A DNA stretch of 64,000 bases from Rickettsia endosymbiont of Cantharis rufa (GTDB lineage Bacteria; Pseudomonadota; Alphaproteobacteria; Rickettsiales; Rickettsiaceae). Positions 17,369-26,694 of this stretch are shown in pieces. Numbering within the stretch: position 1 is the first letter of the stretch; each line of letters begins with the position of its first letter. The notes under the pieces were generated by a model. It was given only the letters and a program-made list of their open reading frames with translations, made no database searches and was not told the DNA's origin. The DNA lies in the NCBI RefSeq assembly GCF_964026445.1, contig NZ_OZ032150.1, positions 248,001 to 312,000 of the forward strand. Direction: 5' to 3'. Position numbers and translations under genes: made by a program.

Positions 17369-18724
17369 CTAAAATATTTTAAAAATATCATATAAATTAA
17401 AAATTGTTTTCTCTGCATCCTGATCATTTATTAATAAGGTAATTTTAACTTCTGATAATTGCATCATGCTAACATTTATATTATCTTCCGTTAACTTTGC
17501 TAATATCGTTCCAAGTAATTTATAATCATTTTTAATCCCATAACCAATAAGTGAGATTGTAGCAATTTCGGTATCAAAAGTAAAATGTTGTATTTGCTTA
17601 TCATCTTTTAAATTAGTAAGTAAAGTTTGTATATTATCTTTATCGGTTAAATTTGTAATAAAACTACATTCCTCATTACTTTTTATCTCTTGCATAAACT
17701 CAATATGATTATTGTTTTGTGTAATCATATTTGCAATTTGAAGAAAATTTAACGAAACACTCTTTATAGATATTTTTAATAAATTTTTATTAGAGGCAAT
17801 ACCGCTAATAACGCCATCTTCCATATTAGACCTCTTTTGAAATTCTACTTCTAAGGGTAATTTGTATGTTGAGCCTAGACTCGTATCCTCACGTACTTCT
17901 TTGTACGTTGCGGTGCGAGGTGAAGTGTCTCTTTCAAATTTCCCACTAAATCCTCTTTCCGAAAGAGGTCTTGTATCCCTACTCCTTGAAGTAATTAATG
18001 TACCTTCTGTATTTGGTGAAAATGTTGAAAGAACACGCATATTTATCTTATATCGCATTACTAACTCTACGGCTCTAGGGTGTAATACTTTTGCCCCACT
18101 TGAAGCTAGTTCTAACATTTCTAAAAAATCTATTTCCTTTATCTTCTTTGCATTTGGAATAATTCTTGGGTCAGCAGTAAATATTCCCTCTACATCAGTA
18201 TAAATATCACATCTATCGGCTTTCATAGCTGCGGCGATTAAAGCGGCAGTAGTATCGGATCCGCCCCTACCTAAAGTGGATAACCTATTGAATTTGTTAA
18301 TTCCTTGAAAACCGGCTATTATAGGGATAGTATTTAGCCGTAAATATTTTTCTAGTAAATCTGTATTAATTGATTCCACTAAAGCTTTACTATGATTATT
18401 ATCGGTGAGGATCGGTAATTGCCACGCTAAAAATGATCGTGCCTTGATGCCCTCTTCTTGCAGAGCTAATGCAAGTAATGAAGCGGTTACTATTTCGCCA
18501 CTAGAAAGTGCTGCATCATATTCTGCAAATTGCGAAGTTTGATTGAGGCTTGATACTTCATTGCACAGTGTAATAAGCTGATTAGTAACCCCAGCCATAG
18601 CTGAAACTACCACGATTACTCGGTTATTTTTAGCTATTTCGGCTTTTACAATAGGAACAATTTTTTTTATTCTGTCGATATTTGCAACGGAAGTGCCGCC
18701 GAATTTTTGAATTATTAAGGCCAT
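17369..18724 (-). CDS. lysC: Aspartokinase with RPE insertion
   Basis: Phosphorylates aspartate, the first step towards diaminopimelate for peptidoglycan. The 451 residues start with the kinase signature [16 protein letters not shown]. The central blocks [16 protein letters not shown] and [14 protein letters not shown] are intact. Two ACT regulatory domains follow ([15 protein letters not shown] and TISLIGYGI...). Residues about 250-296, between the catalytic and ACT domains, are encoded by an in-frame RPE ([20 protein letters not shown]...). The surface linker probably tolerates it. Expected about 400-405 residues without the insert. Confidence 0.95.
   Translation of the reverse strand: MALIIQKFGGTSVANIDRIKKIVPIVKAEIAKNNRVIVVVSAMAGVTNQLITLCNEVSSLNQTSQFAEYDAALSSGEIVTASLLALALQEEGIKARSFLAWQLPILTDNNHSKALVESINTDLLEKYLRLNTIPIIAGFQGINKFNRLSTLGRGGSDTTAALIAAAMKADRCDIYTDVEGIFTADPRIIPNAKKIKEIDFLEMLELASSGAKVLHPRAVELVMRYKINMRVLSTFSPNTEGTLITSRSRDTRPLSERGFSGKFERDTSPRTATYKEVREDTSLGSTYKLPLEVEFQKRSNMEDGVISGIASNKNLLKISIKSVSLNFLQIANMITQNNNHIEFMQEIKSNEECSFITNLTDKDNIQTLLTNLKDDKQIQHFTFDTEIATISLIGYGIKNDYKLLGTILAKLTEDNINVSMMQLSEVKITLLINDQDAEKTIFNLYDIFKIF
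17838..17966 (-). repeat. RPE (type B) inside lysC
   Basis: About 129 bp translated in frame within lysC. It shares the [18 protein letters not shown] peptide with the lipA copy and the related peptide in the gene at 12879. It sits at the catalytic/ACT linker. Confidence 0.85.
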
Positions 18725-18792
18725 AGACTAGGAAGCCTAATAGAATATTATATAATTAATTTCCGCTTGTTGTCATTTAGCTTACTTACAGA

Positions 18793-18971
18793 CATTGTTG
18801 CGTGGCTTGATTCTTCCTTTGTCGTATTCCTCGCGACTTGATCCCGAGATCCAGTTAAAAATACTAAAATTATTAGTATTTTTTATTATTTTTTGGATAC
18901 CGTGGTCAAGCCACGGTATGACACTGAGTGCTTTTTTATATCCACGCAACAATACCACGTAGGAATGACAT
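18793..18971. repeat. Dispersed palindromic repeat (type D), composite
   Basis: Same architecture as 13721-13898: a GTTGCGTGG start, a CTTGATCCCGAGATCCAG half, an ACCGTGGTCAAGCCACGGT hairpin and AGGAATGACA at the right end. It fills most of the 296 bp between rpmA and lysC. Confidence 0.7.
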
Positions 18972-19020
18972 AAAAAGTATTCTTCGTTCCACGTAACACT
19001 AGTAGATCAAACCGCAATAC

Positions 19021-19281
19021 TTAAGCACTTGCAACTTCTTTAACATTTACGACTTTTTGATTTCGCTTAGTTAAAAATTCTACTCTACCTTCTCTCAAAG
19101 CAAAAATTGTATGATCTTTGCCAAGCCCTACATTTATTCCAGGGTGAATTTTTGTACCGCGCTGCCTAACTATAATATTGCCTGGTATTACATATTGTCC
19201 GTCAGCTTTTTTAACTCCCAGTCTTCGGCCTGCCGAGTCTCTTCCGTTCCTAGAACTACCGCCGGCTTTTTTGGTTGCCAT
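19021..19281 (-). CDS. rpmA: 50S ribosomal protein L27
   Basis: 86 residues; begins [20 protein letters not shown], the conserved L27 N-terminus that reaches the peptidyl-transferase centre. [19 protein letters not shown] is also diagnostic. It follows rplU by 12 bp, the standard L21-L27 operon. Confidence 0.97.
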   Translation of the reverse strand: MATKKAGGSSRNGRDSAGRRLGVKKADGQYVIPGNIIVRQRGTKIHPGINVGLGKDHTIFALREGRVEFLTKRNQKVVNVKEVASA

Positions 19282-19293
19282 TTTATAACTCCT

Positions 19294-19611
19294 TTATTGC
19301 TTGGTAATATCTAATATTTTTAATTCCGTCAATTCTTGGCGATGACCGGATTTACGACGATAATTTTTTCTACGCTTTTTCTTAAAAACTATAATCTTAT
19401 TATCTTTAAACTGATTAGTAATTTGAGCTGTGACAACGGCTCCTTTAACCATAGGAGTACCAATAAAAGAAGGCTTTGAATGCTCACCTATCATTAAAAC
19501 TTGATCAAGTTGAATCTTTGCCCCAAGTTCTCCTTCAATTTTTTCGACCTTAATAACGCTATTTTGGCCTACTTTATATTGTTTTCCACCTGCCTTTATA
19601 ACTGCGAACAT
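19294..19611 (-). CDS. rplU: 50S ribosomal protein L21
   Basis: 105 residues; starts MFAVIKAGGKQYKVGQNSVI and carries the basic KKKRRKNYRRKSGHRQ segment of L21, which binds 23S rRNA. First gene of the rplU-rpmA pair. The upstream region is short and AT-rich, then a type A repeat at 19694. Confidence 0.97.
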   Translation of the reverse strand: MFAVIKAGGKQYKVGQNSVIKVEKIEGELGAKIQLDQVLMIGEHSKPSFIGTPMVKGAVVTAQITNQFKDNKIIVFKKKRRKNYRRKSGHRQELTELKILDITKQ

Positions 19612-19693
19612 GAAAAATATCTCTTTAAAAATTTATAAATATCTGTCGTATAATATTATTATATTAGAAATTAGTCAATGATAATATTATGTT

Positions 19694-19819
19694 ATACTCG
19701 ATCAATTCGAAAAATTGGCTACGTCATCTTACAAGGACGAGGGTGCCTACGTATTAACTATACGTTCCGCTCCTCGTCTTGTAGATTCCTTGCTCTTTTT
19801 CAAGCTGATCTTCGTATAC
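19694..19819. repeat. RPE-like repeat (type A), copy 2
   Basis: TACTCGATCAATTCGAAAAATTGG at left to AAGCTGATCTTCGTATA at right. It lies between the rplU start and the pgpA 3' end on the minus strand. Confidence 0.75.
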
Positions 19820-19826
19820 TATCTTT

Positions 19827-20429
19827 TCACTCACTCACATTATCTATTAATACAAATATAATTGCATATTGTACAACTGTAGCAAATATTGCAGCTAGCA
19901 AATCATCAAGCATAACGCCTATACTGCCCTTAATATTTTTATCAAACCAATTAATAGGCCACGGTTTTAATATATCAAAAAACCGAAATAGACAAAAAGG
20001 CAATATGAAAAGTAACATAATATTTATTGTTAGCGGACTAAAATATCTTACTAAATGCGACTCATTAGCAAATAAAGCTGAAAAAAATACTAAAATGATA
20101 GTTAGCATTTGTCCGACTACTTCGTCTATTACTACTTCTTTAGGGTCTTCTGAGTTTGTATAATTCAAATATATTTTAGTAAAATAAATGCCAAGTATTA
20201 ACAACATCAAACATATGCTAAAACTTATAATAAATATACTTACAAGCTGTGCTTCACCTAGGGTTAGGTTTGAGAAAGGAATAATTATTTTGTTGTTAAC
20301 GATAAAATATATTAGAAAGTAAGTTAAAGGAAAAGCAGCAAGCGAGCCAAAAGTGCCAGGGCAGTACTTGATTTTACCTACATAAAAGAAAGTAGCCAAA
20401 ACTTCCGACAATCGTTTTTTAGTGAACAT
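19827..20429 (-). CDS. pgpA: Phosphatidylglycerophosphatase A
   Basis: Dephosphorylates phosphatidylglycerol phosphate to phosphatidylglycerol in the inner membrane. 200 residues with several hydrophobic helices. Signatures are PGTFGSLAAFP near residue 24, DPKEVVIDEVVGQ (acidic active-site cluster) near 95, RFFDILKPWPI near 150 and GVMLDDLLAA near 172. Length is normal. The C-terminus ends next to a type A repeat without visible disruption. Confidence 0.92.
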   Translation of the reverse strand: MFTKKRLSEVLATFFYVGKIKYCPGTFGSLAAFPLTYFLIYFIVNNKIIIPFSNLTLGEAQLVSIFIISFSICLMLLILGIYFTKIYLNYTNSEDPKEVVIDEVVGQMLTIILVFFSALFANESHLVRYFSPLTINIMLLFILPFCLFRFFDILKPWPINWFDKNIKGSIGVMLDDLLAAIFATVVQYAIIFVLIDNVSE

Positions 20430-20506
20430 TTTCTAAATAAAATATACTAGATTAAATTTGTTAAAAATCTTATAATAAGATTTTCACTTATACAATAATA
20501 AATATC

Positions 20507-20668
20507 ATGGGCATGAGTCTTAGCCATTTATTAATAGTCTTACTAATTATTTTTGTATTATTCGGTGCTGGTAAACTACCGCAAGTCATGTCTGAGCTAG
20601 CTAAGGGGCTCAAAGCTTTTAAAGACGGCATGAAAGACGATGGCAAAGATAATGATAAAAATAAATAA
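20507..20668 (+). CDS. tatA: Sec-independent translocase protein TatA
   Basis: 53 residues: [20 protein letters not shown], then [20 protein letters not shown] and an acidic/lysine tail. This is the single N-terminal helix, FG hinge and amphipathic helix of TatA, the pore-forming part of the twin-arginine translocon. It is short but typical for Rickettsia. tatB/tatC are not in this window. It diverges from pgpA. Confidence 0.92.
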   Translation: MGMSLSHLLIVLLIIFVLFGAGKLPQVMSELAKGLKAFKDGMKDDGKDNDKNK

Positions 20669-20702
20669 TTAATTCTTTTCATTTCTACGTGGATACCGAG
20701 TA

Positions 20703-20793
20703 GTCATTGCGAGAAAATTACGTAAGTAATTGACGAAGCAATCTCAGGATGCTTGACAAGATTGCCACGCAGCCTACGGCTACTCACAATGAC
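20703..20793. repeat. Dispersed repeat (type E, GTCATTGCGAG family)
   Basis: GTCATTGCGAGAAAATTACG at left and CTACTCACAATGACG at right. Internal pieces (TTGACGAAGCAATCTCAGGA, GATTGCCACGC) match other type E copies at 24452, 53602 and 59046. Intergenic. Confidence 0.7.
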
Positions 20794-20820
20794 GACTCAA
20801 GCATTTACGCAGGCAGCGCC

Positions 20821-21939
20821 CTAATTCCCTGAAACGATAGAATATACACCACCCTCTTCCCTAATTATATCATATTGTCTTTGAGCTACTGCGTCGACAA
20901 AATGGACATTACCTGATAAGCCAACGTAGGGCTGTCTACTGTTCAATCTATTTAAAAACCTTTCGGATGCAAATTCATTGCCTATATAGTTCGCAGTCAT
21001 ACGACCTAAATCATAAGCAAGAAGATGCATAAAACCCATATGGTTAATACCCAAGTCTTTTGCTCTTTCAGGAACATTACTATTAAGCAAATTTAAAGAA
21101 CCGGTAAAGCTAATATCAATATTTTCAGAGTAATCGACATCAATACGGTTATCACCGACTAAAATAGCTTTTTTGTCTAAATTATATTTACGAATACTAT
21201 CAGCGAGTAGGTTTAAATTTTGAGGATCGTCCGATAGATAAATAACAGGTTTTGTCGCGTCGCTACATTCATTTATAATATCGGTATTGTCTGAAATATT
21301 TCTTACGGCTTTTGCTATAGATTCAGGATTATCCTCATAGAATTCAGTGTGTGATAATGAGGCATTTTTCTGAATCAATATATTTTGCATTACTTGACTA
21401 ATAGTCTGCGAATGCTTTCCTTTAGGTAATAATGCCATAAAATCTTTATGGTCGTTACTTGCGTAATAATTAACTATGCGTATCAGTTGTTTTAAAGGTG
21501 CATGACCGAATACAAATAATTTATCTTCTGTAAGAGCCGGATTATTTGACATAGTTATTACAATAATATCATTTTTCTTTGCTTTTTCGGCTATTAGAGA
21601 AGTAAAGTTAGAATATAGAGGACCTAGAATAACCTTGGTTTTGCGTGCTACTATTTTGTCCATAGCGGCTAAAACATTTTTTTCGTCTGAACCATCGTAA
21701 GAAGTAACATGTATATAAGATTTTACCCCGTCGTTAAGTCCCATTTTAATCAGATCTTTATATTGTTTACCTACAATACTATCAGGTCCCTGATTCGGCA
21801 TTAAAATTGCAATCTCAATTTCTTTTTGTTCTTTTTTAGGAAAACTTATAGGTTCTTCTTTAGGGGTTTGACAGGACGTTAAATATATCAAACAAAAAAA
21901 TGATAGAACGATTCGTATCTTATGTTTTATACTAGCCAT
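20821..21939 (-). CDS. LpoA-like penicillin-binding-protein activator lipoprotein
   Basis: 372 residues. An N-terminal signal ends in the lipobox LTSC (Cys about residue 23). The rest is a type I periplasmic-binding fold (IEIAILMPNQGPDSIVGKQY, KVILGPLYSNFTSLIAEKAK, MALLPKG). These features match the C-terminal domain of LpoA, the outer-membrane activator of PBP1A. The gene diverges from rsmI with a 24-bp gap, the same neighbour as lpoA (yraM) in enterobacteria, which supports the call. It lacks the TPR-like N-domain of enteric LpoA. Confidence 0.82.
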   Translation of the reverse strand: MASIKHKIRIVLSFFCLIYLTSCQTPKEEPISFPKKEQKEIEIAILMPNQGPDSIVGKQYKDLIKMGLNDGVKSYIHVTSYDGSDEKNVLAAMDKIVARKTKVILGPLYSNFTSLIAEKAKKNDIIVITMSNNPALTEDKLFVFGHAPLKQLIRIVNYYASNDHKDFMALLPKGKHSQTISQVMQNILIQKNASLSHTEFYEDNPESIAKAVRNISDNTDIINECSDATKPVIYLSDDPQNLNLLADSIRKYNLDKKAILVGDNRIDVDYSENIDISFTGSLNLLNSNVPERAKDLGINHMGFMHLLAYDLGRMTANYIGNEFASERFLNRLNSRQPYVGLSGNVHFVDAVAQRQYDIIREEGGVYSIVSGN

Positions 21940-21963
21940 AATATTACTTAAAATTAAAAAACT

Positions 21964-22806
21964 ATGATTAGATATCTTTCCAAACCGGGATTATACATTG
22001 TTTCAACACCGATTGGTAATTTTGAAGATATAACACTTCGTGCCATATCGACTTTAAAAAATTCAGATATTATCTTATGCGAGGATACTAGAATATCGCA
22101 AAAATTGCTAGCAAAACATGATATTCGTACTAAATTACAAATTTACAATGATCATAGTGATGAGAAAGATAGAGAAAATATTATAAGTTTAATAAAAACG
22201 GGTAATATGGTAAGCTTAATTTCCGATGCGGGAACTCCTTTAATCTCCGACCCAGGGTATAAGTTAAGTAGAGATTTACGTATGCTTAACTATCATGTAG
22301 ATGTAGTACCAGGGGTATCTGCGCCGATTACTGCCTTAACTTTATCGACTCTTCCTACTGATCGATTTTTATTTTGCGGTTTTTTGCCTAAAACTACGGA
22401 AAGTAAGAAAAAAGTTTTTTCTGAACTAGTAAATCTCAAGGCCACATTAATCTTCTTTGAAACAGCCCCTCGTTTGATAAATACTCTATCGGTAGCTAAA
22501 GAAATACTAGGAAACCGAGAAATATGCGTAACTCGTGAGCTAACTAAAATGTATCAAGAGACGAAAACAGGAAATATAGATGAAATAACAGAGTTTTATC
22601 AAAATAATATTTTAAAAGGTGAGATAGTATTGTTGATTTCAGGGAATATACAAGAACAAAATCAACAAACAAATTTAGAAAAATTTATAGAACTTTGCTT
22701 AAGTAAAAACTTAAGTAGCAAAACCACTACCGAACTTGCTTATGAGAAATTCAAAGATGTTTATAGCAAGAAAGAAATATATAAATTAGTGAATGAGAGT
22801 AAGTAG
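21964..22806 (+). CDS. rsmI: 16S rRNA (cytidine1402-2'-O)-methyltransferase RsmI
   Basis: Methylates the ribose of C1402 in the decoding centre of 16S rRNA. 280 residues in the tetrapyrrole-methylase-like fold: GLYIVSTPIGNFEDITLRA at the N-terminus, CEDTRISQKLL, LISDAGTPLISDPGY and VPGVSAPITALTLS. All key blocks are intact. Divergent partner of the LpoA-like gene. Confidence 0.95.
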   Translation: MIRYLSKPGLYIVSTPIGNFEDITLRAISTLKNSDIILCEDTRISQKLLAKHDIRTKLQIYNDHSDEKDRENIISLIKTGNMVSLISDAGTPLISDPGYKLSRDLRMLNYHVDVVPGVSAPITALTLSTLPTDRFLFCGFLPKTTESKKKVFSELVNLKATLIFFETAPRLINTLSVAKEILGNREICVTRELTKMYQETKTGNIDEITEFYQNNILKGEIVLLISGNIQEQNQQTNLEKFIELCLSKNLSSKTTTELAYEKFKDVYSKKEIYKLVNESK

Positions 22807-22832
22807 ATGTATGCGTTGTGGCATGATTTCTA

Positions 22833-22948
22833 TGTCATTCCTGCGAAAGTAGAAATCCAAGAAAAAAAGTATAAATACAGCAATTTTTTAAATTAAAAAC
22901 TCGATATATCTTGCTTTATGGCAGATTCCTGCTTTCGCAGGAATGACA
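22833..22948. repeat. Dispersed palindromic repeat (type D)
   Basis: TGTCATTCCTGCGAAAG at left and CTTTCGCAGGAATGACA at right form a long inverted repeat around an A/T-rich centre. It lies between the convergent rsmI and the entericidin-like gene and may end both transcripts. Confidence 0.75.
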
Positions 22949-22966
22949 TTATACGGCAAGCATATT

Positions 22967-23125
22967 TTAGTGACAACCGCAACCTTTTTTAGGTTTATTG
23001 TTCTCTGTTGAGTCCTCAAGCTTTTTACCCGCTGCCTGCATATCTTGACCAGCTCCTTGCATTGTATTACAAGCACTTGTTAAGAAAGCTACAGCTAATA
23101 TGGAAGTTATAAGTGCTGAACGCAT
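22967..23125 (-). CDS. Entericidin-like small lipoprotein
   Basis: 52 residues: MRSALITSILAVAFLTSAC, then NTMQGAGQDMQAAGKKLEDS and a C-terminus with GCGCH. The lipobox (TSAC) followed by an NTMQGAGQD-type sequence is characteristic of the entericidin EcnA/EcnB family, small membrane lipoproteins. The C-terminal GCGCH cysteine-histidine cluster is unusual for the family and could bind metal (inference). It is easily overlooked because of its size. Confidence 0.8.
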   Translation of the reverse strand: MRSALITSILAVAFLTSACNTMQGAGQDMQAAGKKLEDSTENNKPKKGCGCH

Positions 23126-23151
23126 AAAATTTTACCTTTATAAAATTGAGT

Positions 23152-23259
23152 TTATAGCCAATTGATTTGAACTTGGTGCTTCGTTATTCATCGACTCACC
23201 TATTATTATAGGCTTCGCTCCTCATGCCTGTTACCAAATTCAACTGAATTGACTATAGA
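23152..23259. repeat. RPE-like repeat (type C), copy 1
   Basis: About 108 bp, TTTATAGCCAATTGATTTGA to CTGAATTGACTATAG, with complementary ends. Its reverse complement resembles the insert in ligA (44611-44724), sharing GGAGCGAAGCCTATAA. It lies upstream of the entericidin-like gene. Confidence 0.7.
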
Positions 23260-23299
23260 TATTATGAAGTAAGCAAGAAATTGTCAACTTGAAAATGCA

Positions 23300-23424
23300 T
23301 ACTCGATGAACTTCAAAAATTGGCTACGTCGTCTTATAAAATCTGCGGTACTCACGTATTTAAGTATACGCTCCGTTCATCGACTTATAGACCCCTTGCT
23401 CTTTTTGAAGTTGATCCCCGTATA
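23300..23424. repeat. RPE-like repeat (type A), copy 3, forming the nth 3' end
   Basis: TACTCGATGAACTTCAAAAATTGG at left to GAAGTTGATCCCCGTATA at right. The right edge contains the last codons and stop of nth on the minus strand, so the Nth C-terminus ([12 protein letters not shown]) comes from the repeat. Confidence 0.75.
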
Positions 23425-24071
23425 TATATTTCATTTACTGTGAGTTTATTAATATAATACTCACAATACTCTTTAATAGGGCAGATGTTACAGTCTGGTT
23501 TTCGGGCTTTGCATATATATCTACCGTGTAGAATTAACCAGTGATGGGCATGAATTAGCCATTTCTCATCGATAATTTGTAGCAATTCTTTTTCTACTAT
23601 TTCAGGAGCACCTCCTTTAGCAAACCCGATCCTTTTTGATACTCTAAATACATGCGTATCAACTGCCATTGTAGGCATGCCGAATAAGCAATTTAGTACA
23701 ACATTAGCAGTTTTTCTACCGACGCCGGGCAATTTAATCAAATCTTTAAAGTTGTTCGGTACTGAAGCTTGATAATCATTTATTAATATTTTACACAATG
23801 CTATAATATTTTTTGCTTTACTGTTAAATAGCCCGATAGATTTTATATATTTTTTAAGCCTTTCTTCGCCAAGTTCTAAAATTTTTTCCGGTGTATCGTA
23901 AATTTTAAATAAAGATTTAGTTGCTAAATTTACTGATATATCAGTTGCTTGAGCAGATAATATTACGGCTACTAATAAGGTAAAATCATTCTTATATATT
24001 AATTCGGTTTTCGGATTTGTATTATGCTTTCTAAAAATCTCAAAAATTTTATTAACTATTTGTGCTTGCAT
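23385..24071 (-). CDS. nth: Endonuclease III
   Basis: DNA glycosylase/AP lyase for oxidised pyrimidines in base-excision repair. The helix-hairpin-helix [13 protein letters not shown] contains the catalytic lysine, and [13 protein letters not shown] holds the catalytic aspartate. The 4Fe-4S cluster pattern C-x6-C-x2-C-x5-C is visible near residues 190-206. At 228 residues it is about 15 longer than usual. The extra C-terminal residues ([12 protein letters not shown]) are encoded by a type A repeat after the native end and probably do not affect activity. Confidence 0.95.
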   Translation of the reverse strand: MQAQIVNKIFEIFRKHNTNPKTELIYKNDFTLLVAVILSAQATDISVNLATKSLFKIYDTPEKILELGEERLKKYIKSIGLFNSKAKNIIALCKILINDYQASVPNNFKDLIKLPGVGRKTANVVLNCLFGMPTMAVDTHVFRVSKRIGFAKGGAPEIVEKELLQIIDEKWLIHAHHWLILHGRYICKARKPDCNICPIKEYCEYYINKLTVNEIYIRGSTSKRARGL

Positions 24072-24123
24072 GATGTATTATGAAGAGTATATTTTAGAAA
24101 ATAATATTTATATCAGGTTTTGA

Positions 24124-24438
24124 ATGGCGGAAAATAAAAATTTTGAATTTATAGAAAATGAAATAAAAAATAACAAAGTAGTATTGTTCATGAAAGGTAC
24201 TAAGAAAAGGCCTGAATGCGGATTTTCAGGAACGGTAGTAGCTATTTTGAATAAACTAGGCGTAGAATTTCGTGATATTAATGTATTCGTTAATCTAGCA
24301 TTTCGTGAAGATTTAAAAAAGTTTAGCGATTGGCCTACATTCCCGCAATTATATATTAACGGGGAGTTAGTCGGTGGTTGTGATATTGCTAAAGAATTAT
24401 ATCAAAGCGGCGAACTTGAGAAGATGTTAAGAGAGTAA
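24124..24438 (+). CDS. grxD: Monothiol glutaredoxin (Grx4/GrxD)
   Basis: 104 residues with the CGFS active site at about residues 36-39 (RPECGFSGTVV), WPTFPQLYINGELVGGCDI and the GSH-binding context of CGFS glutaredoxins. These carry [2Fe-2S] clusters and act in iron-sulfur trafficking. Normal length. Confidence 0.95.
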   Translation: MAENKNFEFIENEIKNNKVVLFMKGTKKRPECGFSGTVVAILNKLGVEFRDINVFVNLAFREDLKKFSDWPTFPQLYINGELVGGCDIAKELYQSGELEKMLRE

Positions 24439-24451
24439 AGTCATTATTAAC

Positions 24452-24549
24452 GTCATTGCGAGGAAAGGCGAAGCCTCGACGTGTCAACCTCATGAAGCAG
24501 TACTAAATTCCTGAGATTGCCGCACTCCCTATGGTCGCTCGCAATGACG
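24452..24549. repeat. Dispersed repeat (type E)
   Basis: CGTCATTGCGAGGAAAGGCG at left and CGCTCGCAATGACGG at right, with CCTGAGATTGCCGCACTCCC inside. Intergenic between grxD and the esterase gene. Confidence 0.7.
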
Positions 24550-24576
24550 GACAAATAACAAAATTTGTAAAAAAAT

Positions 24577-25224
24577 ATGAGCAAATATTTAGAATATCCT
24601 GAAGTAGAAAGTAAAGAGCAGCCACCAAAAAAGCTAGTAGTATTACTGCACGGCGTTGGTTCGGATGGTCACGATTTAATAGGGTTAATCCCTTACATTA
24701 AGAATGATTTATCTGATTGTCATTTTATTTCCCCGCACGGCATTGAGGCTTACGATATGATGCCTTATGGCAGACAATGGTTTAGCTTGCAGGATCGCAG
24801 TCTTAATGTTATGGCAAAACTAATTGCAAATAATATTTCTAAACTTGAGGATATAATTAAGCAAAAACAAGAGGAGCTAAATCTAACCAACAAAGATACT
24901 ATTATTATTGGTTTTTCCCAAGGTACAATGATTGGTTTATACTTAACTCTGATTCAGCAAGAGCAGTTTTTTTGTACTATAGGTTTTTCAGGAGGAGTAA
25001 TCCCACCTATGGAAGTTAATAATATGCTTACTCCTATATGTTTGATTCATGGGGAGCTTGATGATGTGGTTAGTATTAGTAAAATGTATGATGCTGCAGA
25101 CTATTTATCTAAGTTTCATATAGCTCATAGCATGCATAAATTAACATCACTTACTCATTCAATAGATGGACGTGGGCTTGAAATTGCGATTAATTTTATA
25201 AAAAATATAAGAATTACTGTATGA
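24577..25224 (+). CDS. Phospholipase/carboxylesterase (alpha/beta hydrolase)
   Basis: 215 residues. The N-terminal [18 protein letters not shown] is the oxyanion-hole loop, and the nucleophile elbow is GFSQGTM (Ser about residue 113). A charge-relay Asp (HGELDDVV) and His (LTHSIDGRG) follow in order. This matches the LYPLA/YpfH-like carboxylesterase family, cytosolic enzymes acting on lysophospholipids or short acyl esters. The substrate is unknown. A type D repeat follows. Confidence 0.88.
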   Translation: MSKYLEYPEVESKEQPPKKLVVLLHGVGSDGHDLIGLIPYIKNDLSDCHFISPHGIEAYDMMPYGRQWFSLQDRSLNVMAKLIANNISKLEDIIKQKQEELNLTNKDTIIIGFSQGTMIGLYLTLIQQEQFFCTIGFSGGVIPPMEVNNMLTPICLIHGELDDVVSISKMYDAADYLSKFHIAHSMHKLTSLTHSIDGRGLEIAINFIKNIRITV

Positions 25225-25230
25225 CTCCAA

Positions 25231-25391
25231 TGTCATTCCCGCGTAGGCGGGAATCCAGTAATCTTTAATTGTCATACCGTGACTTGATCACGGTATCCAG
25301 TCTTTTCTAGTTTTTTTCTGGACCCGTGATCAAGCCACGGGGTGACATCTAATGTGCTTTATGATGGATTCCCGCCTACGCAGGAATGACA
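25231..25391. repeat. Dispersed palindromic repeat (type D), nested
   Basis: An outer pair TGTCATTCCCGCGTAGGCGG ... CCGCCTACGCAGGAATGACA encloses an inner pair (CATACCGTGACTTGATCACGGTATCCAG ... CTGGACCCGTGATCAAGCC). One palindrome appears inserted in another. Confidence 0.75.
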
Positions 25392-25431
25392 TAAATGAAC
25401 TACACAACAAACCAAAAACATATGAGGATAG

Positions 25432-26694
25432 ATGAATATTTTTAATAATAATTTACACGAAACGGATAAAGAAATTGATGAAATAATAAAGCACGAAAAA
25501 GCTCGTCAAAATAGTGTAATTGAGCTTATTGCATCAGAGAATTTCGTAAGTCCTGCGGTGCTTGAAGCTCAAGGGTCGATTCTGACTAATAAATATGCAG
25601 AAGGGTATCCGAGTAAGCGTTTTTATAACGGTTGTGTCGAAGTTGATAAAGCTGAAGTTTTGGCTATAGAGCGAGCAAAGAAGTTATTTAACTGTAAATA
25701 TGCGAACGTGCAGCCTCATTCAGGATCGCAAGCAAACCAAGCCGTATATCTTGCTTTATTACAGCCCGGCGATACAATTCTTGGTATGTCCTTAGATAGC
25801 GGTGGGCATCTAACGCATGGTGCGGCCCCTAATATTTCTGGTAAATGGTTTAACGCCGTTCCGTATAGCGTTAATAAAGAAACTTATTTAATTGATTATG
25901 ATGAGATTGAACGCTTAGCGGATTCACATAAACCAAAATTACTTATAGCCGGCTTTTCTGCCTATCCTCGTAATATTGATTTTGCAAAATTTAGAGAAAT
26001 AGCGGATAAAGTAGGAGCTTACCTTATGGCGGATATTGCTCATATTGCAGGACTTGTTGCTACAGGTGAGCATCAAAGCCCTATCCCCTATGCTCATGCT
26101 GTCACCTCCACTACTCATAAAACGCTGCGTGGACCAAGAGGCGGTTTAATTTTATCTAATGATGAAGAGATAGGCAAAAAGATAAATTCTGCCTTATTTC
26201 CCGGGCTACAAGGTGGACCGCTTATGCATGTTATAGCTGCAAAAGCCGTAGCTTTTTTAGAAAACTTGCATCCTGAATATAAAAGCTGTATCAAACAGGT
26301 AATAAGTAATGCTAAAGCTTTAGCGAGTAGCTTGCAAGAAAGAGGATATGATATATTAACAGGCGGCACCGATAACCATATTGTTTTAATGGATTTGCGT
26401 AAAGACGGAATCACAGGTAAGCTTGCTGCTAATTCTTTGGATAAAGCAGGTATTACGTGTAATAAGAATGCTATTCCGTTTGATGAAACCTCGCCTTTTA
26501 TTACTTCCGGCATTAGGCTTGGTACTCCCGCATGTACTATTAGAGGCTTTAAAGAAAAGGATTTTGTATTAGTCGGCCATATGGTAGCAGATATTTTAGA
26601 CGGCTTAAAAAATAATGAAGATAATAATAAAGCTGAACAGAAAGTATTAAGCGAAGTAACAAAACTAATTAAATTATTTCCGTTTTATGAGTGA
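25432..26694 (+). CDS. glyA: Serine hydroxymethyltransferase
   Basis: PLP enzyme converting serine and tetrahydrofolate to glycine and methylene-THF. 420 residues. [19 protein letters not shown] at the N-terminus, [14 protein letters not shown], and the PLP lysine in [14 protein letters not shown] (about residue 230). [15 protein letters not shown] near the C-terminus is also diagnostic. It overlaps the lipA reading frame by 8 bp, so translation is likely coupled. Confidence 0.97.
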   Translation: MNIFNNNLHETDKEIDEIIKHEKARQNSVIELIASENFVSPAVLEAQGSILTNKYAEGYPSKRFYNGCVEVDKAEVLAIERAKKLFNCKYANVQPHSGSQANQAVYLALLQPGDTILGMSLDSGGHLTHGAAPNISGKWFNAVPYSVNKETYLIDYDEIERLADSHKPKLLIAGFSAYPRNIDFAKFREIADKVGAYLMADIAHIAGLVATGEHQSPIPYAHAVTSTTHKTLRGPRGGLILSNDEEIGKKINSALFPGLQGGPLMHVIAAKAVAFLENLHPEYKSCIKQVISNAKALASSLQERGYDILTGGTDNHIVLMDLRKDGITGKLAANSLDKAGITCNKNAIPFDETSPFITSGIRLGTPACTIRGFKEKDFVLVGHMVADILDGLKNNEDNNKAEQKVLSEVTKLIKLFPFYE

